Positions 53,834-62,910 are shown, counted from the stretch's first letter. The stretch: DNA of 64,000 bases from Candidatus Scalindua arabica (GCA_018263435.1 JAANXD010000073.1:1-64000), one strand, 5' to 3'. Program-made: numbers and translations. The notes: generated by a model not told the origin, from the sequence alone.

Positions 53834-54727
53834 ATGAAAAAAATTGTTATGTGTGGGAGCCATACAGGAGGCGCCCCTGCCATTCGTTCCCTTTTGTCAG
53901 AAGGTTATCAATTCCAGTACTTTGTATGTTTAACGCCAGAACAATCTGAAAGGTACTGCATTTCAGGATATTACGACTATAGTGAAATAGCAAGAGATTA
54001 TGGAATCCCTGTTTATCACCCAGAAACATATTCTTTAAAATCAAAGGAAGATGAGAAGTTCTTTAAGGATAACAAATTTGACCTTCTTATTCAGGGAGGG
54101 TGGCAAAGATTGTTTCCGGAAAATATTTTAGCAGCATTGACCATTGGTGCAATAGGCATTCACGGAAGTTCAGACTTCCTTCCAAAGGGAAGAGGCCGTT
54201 CACCTCTGAATTGGTCTCTTATTGAAGACAAGAAACGATTCATTATGCACTTATTCCTCATCAAATCGGGTGTTGACGATGGTGATGTATTTGATTTTAC
54301 AACTTTTGACATTAATGAATTCGATGATATTGAAACACTTTATTTTAAATATGCCATCGTCTACAAGAAACTAATGCTAAGATCTCTTCCCGGGCTTTTA
54401 CAAGGTAGTTTTACTGCTTTTCCTCAAAACGGAGAACCAAGTTACTATGCCAGGAGAACTCAGTCTGATGGTTTAATTGATTGGGAAACCATGGATGTAT
54501 GGCAAATTTATAATTTTACCAGAGCACAAACCAAACCCTATCCGGGAGCTTATGCTTTTATGAATGGGAAGAAATATACTATCTGGAAATGCCGCATATT
54601 TGACACAAGATTAACTTATAAGAAAGCACAATACGGAGAATGTGTTGAAGAATTTGAGGGGAAAATGATAATTAATTGTCGTGGAGGCTTATTACTCCTG
54701 GACGAATTTGAAGTATGTGAGGATTGA
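53834..54727 (+). CDS. Formyltransferase-family protein (sugar N-formyltransferase-like)
   Basis: 297 residues. N-terminal 10-formyl-tetrahydrofolate-dependent domain: KIVMCGSHTGGAPAIRSLL, LLIQGGWQRLFPENIL, IGIHGSSDFLPKGRGRSPLNW, IKSGVDDGDVF. C-terminal half resembles the Fmt/ArnA-type C domain (DGLIDWETMDVWQIYNFTRAQTKPYPGAYAF). The Asn of the usual Asn-His-Asp triad (INxH) is Gly here; His and Asp are kept. Relatives formylate amino groups on nucleotide-linked amino sugars. Lies 17 bases after the deacetylase-like gene. Not methionyl-tRNA formyltransferase, by context and motif. Confidence 0.82.
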   Translation: MKKIVMCGSHTGGAPAIRSLLSEGYQFQYFVCLTPEQSERYCISGYYDYSEIARDYGIPVYHPETYSLKSKEDEKFFKDNKFDLLIQGGWQRLFPENILAALTIGAIGIHGSSDFLPKGRGRSPLNWSLIEDKKRFIMHLFLIKSGVDDGDVFDFTTFDINEFDDIETLYFKYAIVYKKLMLRSLPGLLQGSFTAFPQNGEPSYYARRTQSDGLIDWETMDVWQIYNFTRAQTKPYPGAYAFMNGKKYTIWKCRIFDTRLTYKKAQYGECVEEFEGKMIINCRGGLLLLDEFEVCED

Positions 54728-54886
54728 ATATAGAAAATATACCCATAGAACAATATCACTTCTTAAAAGTCCATTAATAAAGCAATTAATTTGGTATATA
54801 GTTATCTTAAAGTGTAGGCCGTACTGAAGAAATTAATAATCTTTGCAAAGTTTATTTTAAATATGTTGATTATGGAGGAAGCAGGC

Positions 54887-55489
54887 ATGATTGATAAAAA
54901 TATTAAAGAGAAATGGAAAGAGCTTCTTGATGAATATGATAGCTGGACATATAAACAGCTAGATCCCGCATATTTAGATTCTATTAGAGTAATGTGACGG
55001 ATGTTTTCCGGACTTTCCTATAGTGAAGGAAAGCTTGTCCTCGACATTGGTTGCGGCAATGGGAGATATGGTGGAACTAATTATACAGAATCGGAATACA
55101 GTTATGTAAATTACAATTGTAGATACATAGGTATTGATCCTCTTTTAGGAGAGAATAGAAATGTCCCCTTTGTTCAATCAGTAGCTGAATATCTCCCTTT
55201 TAAATCAAAAATCTTTGATACAGTCATTATGGTAACCTCTATGGACCATTTTATGGATCTCGACATGGCTCTTTCTGAATGTAAACGTGTATTGAAACCA
55301 GGAGGTATTTTTGCGACTGCAACAGGCGTATATGAGGACCCTAATCATACTGACCCGTCTCACGTATACCACCTTACCCGTCAATCAGCTTTTGATGCTA
55401 CTGCAAAGCATTTTGAAGTAACACAGATAAACTTCTTTGAGGGTAGTGGTTGCAACTCGTTTTTCATCAGAGGTGTTAGAAGAGTATAA
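54887..55489 (+). pseudogene. SAM-dependent methyltransferase interrupted by an in-frame TGA
   Basis: A GGAGGA ribosome site is followed by an ATG at 54887 and 36 codons, then TGA (54995-54997) and, in the same frame, CGG ATG and the rest of a class I methyltransferase: LVLDIGCGNGRYGG (SAM loop), YIGIDPLL, FDTVIMVTSMDHFMDL, ECKRVLKPGGIF. A single C-to-T change turning CGA (Arg) to TGA would explain it. Reinitiation at the ATG at 55001 could give a shorter protein that still has the SAM loop but lacks the N-terminal helix. Last gene of the decoration cassette, 159 bases after the formyltransferase. Confidence 0.8.
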
Positions 55490-55823
55490 CATTTTAAGAC
55501 CATTCAGAAATTTTAATATCTGACTTTTTAATCGGAAAGTAAATGGTCACATCCCTGATTAATGATCCTGACATAGTCTTATGATTATGAAAGACCGAGC
55601 ACATACAGTTTTATATGTTGAACAATATTGACTTTCACTTTGTTTTTCCGGTTTATGGTATTCCACATATCCCATGAAGAAGATATTTGTACCCATCCCC
55701 CCCTATCGTATCTATCTGGAAACAGACTACTAATATCAGTATCCTTCCATAGCAACTCCAGGAAAAAACTAAATTACAAAGCTGTTTGATTTTGGCTCAA
55801 CAGGATTGCTACTATAAAACAAC
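55490..55823. other. Spacer between convergent units
   Basis: AT-rich, no ribosome site, hairpin with T-run or repeat family seen. Confidence 0.4.
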
Positions 55824-56255
55824 TTAGATACTCCCAAGGAATTTTTCTATTGCCTCAACAAAAGCCGAGAAATCACCATGACCAGTCTTGCAATTTTCAA
55901 GAAGGACTTTATCGTCTACTGCCCAGTATCTATGGACAAGAGAATTTCTGAAATCAAAGAAAGGTTTAAGTGATAACGACAGCTCCTTTGATACAATTCC
56001 TACATTGCCCGCCTGCTTGATAGTATCAACATAGCCTTTAGCGGGAATAGAGTAATGTTTGGCTAGTATATGTTGTAGTACAAGTGACATGGCTTCTGAT
56101 ATCTCTACCAATGAATACTTTAAACTCTTTAACAGATGCTTTTCTTTTATTATCCCTTCTTCGTCATAGACATTAAAGAGAGCTTCTATATCCTTCGTAT
56201 TAGATGAAATGTCATAAAGATATCTTGTTATACGTTTTTTATCTATCTTCACCAT
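55824..56255 (-). CDS. hepT: HepT-family toxin (DUF86-like RNase)
   Basis: 143 residues from the ATG at 56255 (an in-frame ATG nine bases upstream exists). Helical HEPN protein with the catalytic/AMPylated motif RNSLVHRYW (R-x4-H-x-Y), near residue 103-111 of this start. HepT is an RNase-like toxin whose tyrosine is AMPylated by MntA. The gene overlaps the upstream nucleotidyltransferase by 17 bases, the usual order antitoxin then toxin. Confidence 0.88.
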   Translation of the reverse strand: MVKIDKKRITRYLYDISSNTKDIEALFNVYDEEGIIKEKHLLKSLKYSLVEISEAMSLVLQHILAKHYSIPAKGYVDTIKQAGNVGIVSKELSLSLKPFFDFRNSLVHRYWAVDDKVLLENCKTGHGDFSAFVEAIEKFLGSI

Positions 56256-56664
56256 ATGCCTCATCTAAAACGAAATAATTAGCCCTGTATTCATTCGATA
56301 TACGCTCTATATAATTATTCCTAAGATCGAGGTCTTTGTCGACAAGCAATCTCCCTTCACACAGGATGTCTATCACAATATCATAAGGAGCATCATTAAT
56401 AATTCTGACATCGAAATCATCAACTACAAAGGATTCTATTCCTGCCTCTGAAACAGCATCACATAGTTTCTCTTTTACTTTGACAGGAAAGACAAACGAG
56501 TCTTCACCTTCGCTGGTGTACACAAATACATCTATGTCACGAAAAGCGTTATCTGCCACAAAAGAACCATGTAAATAGGCAAAAACCACCCCCCCCTCAC
56601 TGTTCAGGACTTTCGTAAATATTCTTACTATTGCTTCTCTTTTCTCAGCAGTCAAGGTATTCAT
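56239..56664 (-). CDS. mntA: MntA-type minimal nucleotidyltransferase antitoxin
   Basis: 141 residues from the ATG at 56664; upstream in-frame codons are hydrophobic and unlike the family, so I do not use the ATG at 56847. The nucleotidyltransferase site is GSFVADNAFRDIDVFVY (G-S then D-x-D), followed by FDVRIINDAPYDIVIDILCEG with the third acidic residue. It would AMPylate the partner HepT and neutralise it. The spacing between GS and DxD is slightly shorter than in characterised MntA, so a related nucleotidyl transfer is possible. Confidence 0.83.
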   Translation of the reverse strand: MNTLTAEKREAIVRIFTKVLNSEGGVVFAYLHGSFVADNAFRDIDVFVYTSEGEDSFVFPVKVKEKLCDAVSEAGIESFVVDDFDVRIINDAPYDIVIDILCEGRLLVDKDLDLRNNYIERISNEYRANYFVLDEAYGEDR

Positions 56665-57172
56665 ATTTTCAACAATCCATAATAATTTCAAGGCAACAAT
56701 TTGCTTTATTATATAAGAGAGAATATTGATATCAAGGGAAAACAGACAAGAGAGTATTAACACTACCGCTATTAAGGTCATATGGTTAGTATCGTCAATG
56801 GTCACTCGGATTCTATCATGCACATTCGCTGTTCTATAATGTGACAATTTTCAATCAAAAAAAGCAAGAAATTGTCGACTTATGGACTAAAACAAGTGAG
56901 GTCTTCTTACGAGCTTTTCTCCACCCCATCCCCCAATTGGTTACTAAGCACAACATTTCTTCGGTTCACCCTGTCCCAATCAGTTTTTTTAGTTGCTGAA
57001 ATGAAGTCAAAGAAGTTTTTACCCGACAAATGTTGAAATATTTTCCGGAGAGAATAACTAGAAAAAGCATACTAATATTTCTTTGTATACTTGTTGTCGA
57101 TAACCCTAATTATTACAACTGGTTACCAGGTTTTTATATTATGAAGCAAAATTTTAATGTAGAACTATTCTT

Positions 57173-57186
57173 GGCATAACTTTAGC
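57173..57186 (+). promoter_or_regulatory. Sigma-54-type -24/-12 site upstream of TPR-glycosyltransferase 2
   Basis: TCTTGGCATAACTTTAGCGC: GG at 57173-57174, GC at 57185-57186, good TTGGCA context. About 276 bases before the ATG, with the inverted-repeat element in between. Confidence 0.65.
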
Positions 57187-57242
57187 GCTGATAAATATTA
57201 AAAAGTGAGTCGGCATAAAAATCACACAAAATAAATCCGACT

Positions 57243-57426
57243 TAAATTGAGAGATTTTGCCCGCCCGTACCGAACGGTACGTTCGGCCGGGTAGCCGCAA
57301 CCTTGAGGTTACGAAACTTACGTGAACCCACCAAATGTTAATAAACGCAGGCTACCCGCCTGAAAGACGTAGTCGGTCAGGAAGCCTCCGGCTACAATGG
57401 TATATAATATGAAATCGCTCAATTTA
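57243..57426. mobile_element. MITE-like element with terminal inverted repeats, copy 2
   Basis: Ends TAAATTGAGAGATTTT and GAAATCGCTCAATTTA (14 of 16 bases complementary). It contains the same GTAGCCGCAACCTTGAGGTT hairpin and GCAGGCTA word as the copy at 48355-48479 plus extra hairpin inserts (CCGTACCGAACGGTACG and a CCCGCCTGAAAGACG segment), giving 184 bases. Non-coding, in the leader of the TPR gene at 57462. Confidence 0.8.
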
Positions 57427-57461
57427 GGTATAAATAAAAAACAATATGAGAAAGGCTGGTT

Positions 57462-59291
57462 ATGAATATTAAAGATGATACAAGAATATCTGATAATTTA
57501 TTAATTGTAAATGCAGTTGCCATGCAGACCTCCGGTGTAGGTGACTATGTCTATCGGGTGGAGCAGCCCTCAATTGCCATGGGCAAGGCCCCCGGAGTAA
57601 CAGTTATCAATGTCAGCACCATATCTCCTTACTTTGAAGTTCTATGCCTGCAGGCAGACGTTCTTATCTTGCACCTTCTGACAGAGCATGATTTGTTACC
57701 AATCATAGAAAAGCGAAAACAAAGAAACCTTGCAACAGTTTACGAAATATCAGATAACTTTGCGGCGATTCGACCTGATGGTGGGACGAAGAACTGGTTC
57801 AGTGACCCGGTAAATATGGCTTCAGCTATACAACTCATAAAGATGGCAGATGCCGCTCAGGTAACCGGAGAAGGCCTTCTGGAGAGATTGGGTGCTTTAA
57901 ATCCCAATATTGAGATCTTTGAGAATCAAATCAGTGAACTTGGTGAATACAGAGAGAGAACATCATCCGATTCTATTGTGATCGGCTGGGGCGGTTCATC
58001 AGGACACACCGAAGACCTGAACTATATAAAGCAATCTATTGTTGATATCTGCTCCAAATATCCCGATGTGCGTTTTTCTTTCATGGGAGATAAAGAGCAG
58101 TTTGTCAATATTTTCTCGTGCATCCCTGATGAGCGGAAGATTTATACGCCTCCCAGCACACTCAGGGATTATTTATGTTTTCTGGAAACACTGGATATTG
58201 GAATTGCAACGATGCTGGACACACCGTTTAACCATTGCCGTTCTGATATAAAATTTGTGGAATACGCCTCCAGAGGCGTGGTTCCCGTCCTTTCAGCTAT
58301 AACCCCGTACAAAAAACATGCTGTTCACGGGTCAAATGCCTTTCTATTTGATAACAATAACAAACTCAAGGCCATACTGGAAAACCTTATACAGGACTAC
58401 ACACTGCGAAAGGAAGTTTCCAGAAATGCCTATGATTATGTCAAAAGCCACCGTATGGAAGATCAACATACAGAAAAAAGAGTCGAATATTATAAGAACA
58501 TTTGCAGAGAGAAAACCGTTAAAAATCTCAAGGCGCTCAAACTTACCAGGTTAAGCCAGACAAGCGAAGCATACGATGTGGAGAAAACCAATGCAGAGGT
58601 TTTCCTCCGTAAGGGCGTAGCAAATGAGGCAAAAGGTAACACCACGGATGCAAGATTTTTGTACACAAAAGCGCACGAGCTTATGCCAGGTTATTATCTT
58701 CCACTTTTCTGGCTAGGCTATAGCTATATGAGGCATAACGACGAGGAGATGGCTATAGAGTTTTTTAATCGTACCATAGAAAAGAACCCACGTTCTGTCA
58801 GGTCTTTGCTTTATCTGGGCAATATTCTTGAATGGAGAGAGGAGAAAATGGCGTTACAATCTTACAAAGCGGCATCTTCCATATCACCATCCTATGCACC
58901 ATCCATAGAAGCAATTGCGCTGTTTTATGAAAATAAAGGAAACTATACAAAGGCAGTAGCATTCTACAACCATGCGCTTGAAGCAAATCCATTTTATAGT
59001 AAGGCCATCTGGAGCCTCGGTAGAGTATATGCAACCATTGAAGAAAAAGAAAAAGCGCTCAACGCTTTCAGAATTGCAGCCGATATGGCTCCATTGCATA
59101 AGGAATATCAGTTAGATCTGGCAGAGCATCTTTTTGAGGCAGGCAGTATCAAAGAATCGGCAAAATATTGCCTGAAGGCATTGGAGATTGATAAAAGCCA
59201 TACTCCGACACGTATCCTAATGAATAATATTATTAAGCTAAACAATGCACAGGTCTCAAAATCAGCCGACTCTTTTGAAAATATAGTGTAA
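57462..59291 (+). CDS. Glycosyltransferase-like protein with C-terminal TPR array 2
   Basis: 609 residues. Residues about 15-360 are a GT-B-like glycosyltransferase: VMNVSTISPYFEV-type N-terminal strands, DSIVIGWGGSSGHTEDLNYI near residue 170 (donor domain start), DIGIATMLDTPFNHCRSDIKFVEYASRGVVPVLS near 245. Residues about 375-580 hold at least five TPR units (for example YTKAHELMPGYYLPLFWLGY, AVAFYNHALEANPFYSKAI, KALNAFRIAADMAPLHKEY). Domain order is the reverse of the gene at 48542. No signal peptide. It is followed 28 bases later by a broken VWA gene. Confidence 0.82.
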   Translation: MNIKDDTRISDNLLIVNAVAMQTSGVGDYVYRVEQPSIAMGKAPGVTVINVSTISPYFEVLCLQADVLILHLLTEHDLLPIIEKRKQRNLATVYEISDNFAAIRPDGGTKNWFSDPVNMASAIQLIKMADAAQVTGEGLLERLGALNPNIEIFENQISELGEYRERTSSDSIVIGWGGSSGHTEDLNYIKQSIVDICSKYPDVRFSFMGDKEQFVNIFSCIPDERKIYTPPSTLRDYLCFLETLDIGIATMLDTPFNHCRSDIKFVEYASRGVVPVLSAITPYKKHAVHGSNAFLFDNNNKLKAILENLIQDYTLRKEVSRNAYDYVKSHRMEDQHTEKRVEYYKNICREKTVKNLKALKLTRLSQTSEAYDVEKTNAEVFLRKGVANEAKGNTTDARFLYTKAHELMPGYYLPLFWLGYSYMRHNDEEMAIEFFNRTIEKNPRSVRSLLYLGNILEWREEKMALQSYKAASSISPSYAPSIEAIALFYENKGNYTKAVAFYNHALEANPFYSKAIWSLGRVYATIEEKEKALNAFRIAADMAPLHKEYQLDLAEHLFEAGSIKESAKYCLKALEIDKSHTPTRILMNNIIKLNNAQVSKSADSFENIV

Positions 59292-59319
59292 ACGTAACAA
59301 CATACAAGGATGTGTTTAG

Positions 59320-59571
59320 ATGAATGAAAAGTGTAAACATATATTACTAACCGCAGCAATTTTTTTATTGTCTGTGCCTGCATTTTCTCTGGCAGAAGAA
59401 GAGGAGACAAATATACTATTTATCTTTGATTCATCAGCAAGTATGACGAACCCTGTAAGTGACGTCGAATCCAAGATGGAGGCTGCAAAGAATGTGCTGT
59501 CTGAAGTAGTGGGATATCTACCGGAAAATATAAATGTAGGGCTTGCAAAAAAGATCGGGGTCAGACCTTGA
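59320..59571 (+). pseudogene. VWA-domain protein, cut off by a transposase element
   Basis: Signal peptide (residues 1-25) followed by the first part of a von Willebrand A domain: NILFIFDSSASMTNPV (MIDAS motif DxSxS) and KMEAAKNVLSEVVGYLPENINVGL. The expected continuation (RVYG-like) is missing; the frame runs into the inverted-repeat end of the element at 59557 and stops there. About 83 codons remain. No remainder of the VWA gene lies on the far side of the element. Confidence 0.85.
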
Positions 59572-60599
59572 AAGCAGAATATGTAATCTTCTCTATTCTC
59601 TCTCCGATACCTTTTTGTTTTCTTCTTTGTATACTTACACGCAAGGCAGCTTTATTCACTGCGCTTAAACTTACTCCAAATACCTCTCCAATCGTTTTAT
59701 TCTTCAACCCTGTATACATTTTTAATATATACATACCAACATCTCTGGCTTCAAACGATATATGCCTCTTTCTTTGTAATAACGTTGACTTTTCTATTCT
59801 ATAATTACGTATTACCTCTTCTATTACCCTGTCAATCACCCCATCATCACTTATTCTCTTTTTTTGTGGTAAATCTTCGTCCCTTTTCTCTTTTCGATCT
59901 ATAAACTTCTTTTGCAACCAACCCACAAACTTGTCATCTCCCAGGATCATTCCATACCTTACATCAGCCAGAAAATCCTCTTCCTTACCGGATACTTCCC
60001 AAATTAATTTCCTATATTCTTTTCTCGAATCTTGTTTATTTCTACCGAAACCATCCAATACAGCTTCACTATTTACCCATTTATGTACTTTCCTGTTACT
60101 AACATAATCGTGATAGCTGCTCCACTTATACTTACTCAGTTTCTCAATTATACCAGCTCTTAGTGGATTTAAATGTATATAGAAACTTAACATATGCAAA
60201 TAAGATTCTTCTCCAACAACAATGCTCTTGTATCTCCCCTGAAACAGGTGACCACAACGTTTATGCTCACGATTGTAATAAGTACTATAAGCGGTCTGTA
60301 TCCATTGCATGGTCCTGGAAAGATTTGGCTCATTTGTTCGTATAAGCATATGATAATGATTACTCATCAAAACAAATGCAAATATATCTAAACCAAACTT
60401 CTCTCTAGCTTTTTCTATGTATTCTAAAAATCTGGAATAATCTTCATTAGTAAGAAAGATTTTTCCCCTACCAACACCTCTTGACATTATGTGATAGATT
60501 GCACCTTCATATTGTATTCTCCAGGGCCGTGCCATAATCCACATTGTTAATCAAATATTGTAGCTTGTCAAGCACTTTCTGCTTTCAAGGTCTGACCCC
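59557..60599. mobile_element. REP-type (IS200/IS605-like) element with 23-bp inverted ends
   Basis: Left end GGGGTCAGACCTTGAAAG, and right end its inverse complement, ending at 60599. The identity covers 23 bases at each side. The end contains GGTC-A-GACC, a hairpin. It encloses one transposase gene on the minus strand. No target duplication is evident. It interrupts the VWA gene on the left and abuts the C-terminal codons of the GT4 gene on the right. Confidence 0.8.
59561..60535 (-). CDS. REP-associated tyrosine (HUH) transposase
   Basis: 324 residues from the ATG at 60535, matching the usual MARPxRIxYxGAxYH opening; three further upstream codons are in frame. Y1-transposase fold: SNHYHMLI with the HUH histidines, GHLFQGRYKSIVV, and YLHMLSFYIHLNPLRAG, which contains candidate nucleophile tyrosines. 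The C-terminal 100 residues have a DnaA-like helix-turn-helix (KNKTIGEVFGVSLSAVNKAA). Cleaves single-stranded DNA at REP hairpins. Intact and possibly active; it lies between its own inverted ends. Confidence 0.92.
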   Translation of the reverse strand: MARPWRIQYEGAIYHIMSRGVGRGKIFLTNEDYSRFLEYIEKAREKFGLDIFAFVLMSNHYHMLIRTNEPNLSRTMQWIQTAYSTYYNREHKRCGHLFQGRYKSIVVGEESYLHMLSFYIHLNPLRAGIIEKLSKYKWSSYHDYVSNRKVHKWVNSEAVLDGFGRNKQDSRKEYRKLIWEVSGKEEDFLADVRYGMILGDDKFVGWLQKKFIDRKEKRDEDLPQKKRISDDGVIDRVIEEVIRNYRIEKSTLLQRKRHISFEARDVGMYILKMYTGLKNKTIGEVFGVSLSAVNKAALRVSIQRRKQKGIGERIEKITYSAFKV

Positions 60600-61756
60600 T
60601 TTTTCTCCACTACCTCAACAAACTTTTCAGCACATCTCTTCCACGTGAGCCCTTCCAGGTCTTTTCCTGCCTGTGACCCGTACGATCTCAATTTATCCCT
60701 GTTCCGGTAAGCCCATTCCAGATGTTCAATCGTTTCATCTAAATCCGGATCATACCATGTCGCAATCTGCGTCCCGCTTCCATCATTAAGACATATTGAT
60801 TCCATCTTCTTTATCATAATCGAATTGTCCTCATTGATAACATCCTTATGGCCGCTACTGTATGATGCAATTACCGGTTTACCGCACGCCATATATTCCA
60901 TGAGGACAAGATTTGTACCCCCCTCACATCTATTCGGAAACAGTCCAATATCACTGTTCTTGTATATTCTTGCCATCAGTGCATTAGGACGGGGAACCAG
61001 GGTAATAACCCTCTCTAAATCCAGGCCATTATTCTGAAGAATCTTGTTCATTATCGTAATATAATCTCCGGATGAAATATCGAACTTGATGTATGGTGAA
61101 GCCGCCATGGTTTTCATGCTGTCTGCCCAGGCATTAAACCACGAATTTACGAGCACAACGTCCTTATGCCTGTCCTGCAGAACTTTATATGCCTTTATCA
61201 CAATGTCCTGCCCCTTGCGCAATTCGAATTTACCGCCTGAAAAGATTACAAATTGATCCCTGAAAAGTTCTTTCTCTGAATGATATGGATTAAATATCTG
61301 CGGGTCTGTTCCCTGTATTATGGTAGTTACGTTTTCAAGCCCATGGTTTCGAAGAACCTCCTCACACCATGTGGACCCCGCAACCACAATGTCATAGTTA
61401 TCTCTCCCATTCTGAATATATTCCTGAGAGAGTATGTTCTCCTCAAAGAACGTATACCCTGCCTTGAAGGTACCCTTTAAGTTTGGACCAGTGGGCAGTA
61501 GTGTTATATTGTCCATAGCCTGCAGAATCGGATAATCCACCTGCTTAATCACACCGTCTTTAATTTCCTTGTCTTCCGCCTCTCCGATTAATTGACTTTT
61601 AAGGAAATAGTAATCGAGTTCATCACCAATATCTCCAACACCAAACTTTTCTGCAATATATTTTACCTCTGTTATAGCGGACATCTCCTTAACGAGATAC
61701 TTGCCGCAAACACCCCATCCAAAATTATTACCCCTGGGTAGAATTAGATAAATCAT
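60551..61756 (-). CDS. Family 4-like glycosyltransferase, C-terminus altered
   Basis: 401 residues, GT-B fold. N-terminal LILPRGNNFGWGVCGKYL, then WCEEVLRNHGLENVTTIIQGTDPQIFNP, FVIFSGGKFELRKGQDIVIKAYK (start of donor domain) and the EX7E-type region NRCEGGTNLVLMEYMACGKPVIAS. The recognisable protein ends at CAEKFVEVVEK; the final 19 residues are translated from the end of the transposase element. Probably few native residues were lost, so activity is possible. It follows the interrupted GT2 gene by two bases. Confidence 0.85.
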   Translation of the reverse strand: MIYLILPRGNNFGWGVCGKYLVKEMSAITEVKYIAEKFGVGDIGDELDYYFLKSQLIGEAEDKEIKDGVIKQVDYPILQAMDNITLLPTGPNLKGTFKAGYTFFEENILSQEYIQNGRDNYDIVVAGSTWCEEVLRNHGLENVTTIIQGTDPQIFNPYHSEKELFRDQFVIFSGGKFELRKGQDIVIKAYKVLQDRHKDVVLVNSWFNAWADSMKTMAASPYIKFDISSGDYITIMNKILQNNGLDLERVITLVPRPNALMARIYKNSDIGLFPNRCEGGTNLVLMEYMACGKPVIASYSSGHKDVINEDNSIMIKKMESICLNDGSGTQIATWYDPDLDETIEHLEWAYRNRDKLRSYGSQAGKDLEGLTWKRCAEKFVEVVEKKGSDLESRKCLTSYNI

Positions 61757-61758
61757 TA

Positions 61759-62415
61759 TTATATACCAACTCTTTCAGAAAGTTCGGGTTTTCTGCCAAG
61801 CCTTATTTCCATCGCCTGATCCAGCATCTCAACCGCTTTAACCATTTGGCCCTTCAGGATTTGCATATTCCGCGTCTGCTTTCTTTTGACAACCTCCGGA
61901 TCAGAATAACCGGTATGTAATACCATAATATCAGTAAAGTGTGTTTTATAGCCAACCTCCTGGAGTGAAGGTAATACCTGTTCATGTACCTTGTTTCTGA
62001 AACGTATCCTCTGGTCCCTGGGAAACATCCTGATCTGGTTGAAAACTGTGCCAAGTATTCCATCCAGAGAATTTTTAATTATAAAACTGAAGCAGCAGTT
62101 TAAATCATATCCATCCTTTACCTCTCTTACTTTCTCACAGTTATCCTCTGTGATAATGTCATCCGCATCGGTCCAGAGTATCCAGTCAGATGTTGCTTTT
62201 TCAAGAGATGTATTTCTTGAATACGAGAAATCACCCTTCCAGGGATGATATGACACTTTCGCTCCAAACTGCTCCGCAACATGAATACTATTATCCGTTG
62301 AGCCGGTATCAACAACGATAATCTCATCTACTAGTTCACGATAGGATTAAAGACAACTCTTTAGATTGTCTGCTTCATCCCTGGCAATAATACATAGTGA
62401 AATTGTCTTTGGCAT
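61759..62415 (-). pseudogene. Family 2 glycosyltransferase interrupted by an in-frame TAA
   Basis: From the ATG at 62415: 22 codons ending in NLKSCL, then TAA (62347-62349), then in the same frame SYRELVDEIIVVDTGSTDNS, the family 2 nucleotide-binding region, KGDFSYSRNTSLEKATSDWILWTDADDI (metal site) and FRNKVHEQVLPSL. Relatives have Gln at the stop position (CLQS-type), so a CAA-to-TAA change explains it. Total 219 codons. The part starting at the second ATG lacks the nucleotide-binding strand, so the gene is probably dead. Confidence 0.85.
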
Positions 62416-62910
62416 TGTAACTACCCCATATACTCTGGTTTATTTAATTTTTATCTCTAGAAGTGAATTTCGCAAAATGTATGCCAGCTAATATAGACCG
62501 ACAATAATGCACAGATGCCAGGGGGCAGCCACAAATATACTATGGCAACTCACCCACCTGTCTCCCCCCCCCTGTTTCTTTTAACGGCTATCGGTATTTG
62601 CCCTCTAAACTACTTCAACTAAACAATAAAGAGGAAATAACCATCCATACATTTAATACCTTTGTCGCTACTTCCCCTTAATAATTGTCTTTAAATAGTT
62701 CAAATAAAAAAAATTTATAACAGGTATATACAATATAAGAGACCAGCAACGAAATTTTACAACTACAGATGTTTAAATATTATACATGAACAATAGGAGG
62801 AAATGCATACTGGAGCACCAGCATATGAACACTGCGCATAAGCCTATACATTGTACTATGTTACATCAAACAGCACATACAAATAAATACATAAATGAGT
62901 GATTGTCTTT

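Noticed and set aside
54995-54997. Selenocysteine or UGA-Trp recoding in the methyltransferase
   Set aside because: No hairpin like a bacterial SECIS is evident after the TGA, and other genes in the window end with TGA as a normal stop.
56665-56847. Extended N-terminus of the MntA-like protein
   Set aside because: The added 61 residues are hydrophobic and absent from the minimal nucleotidyltransferase family.
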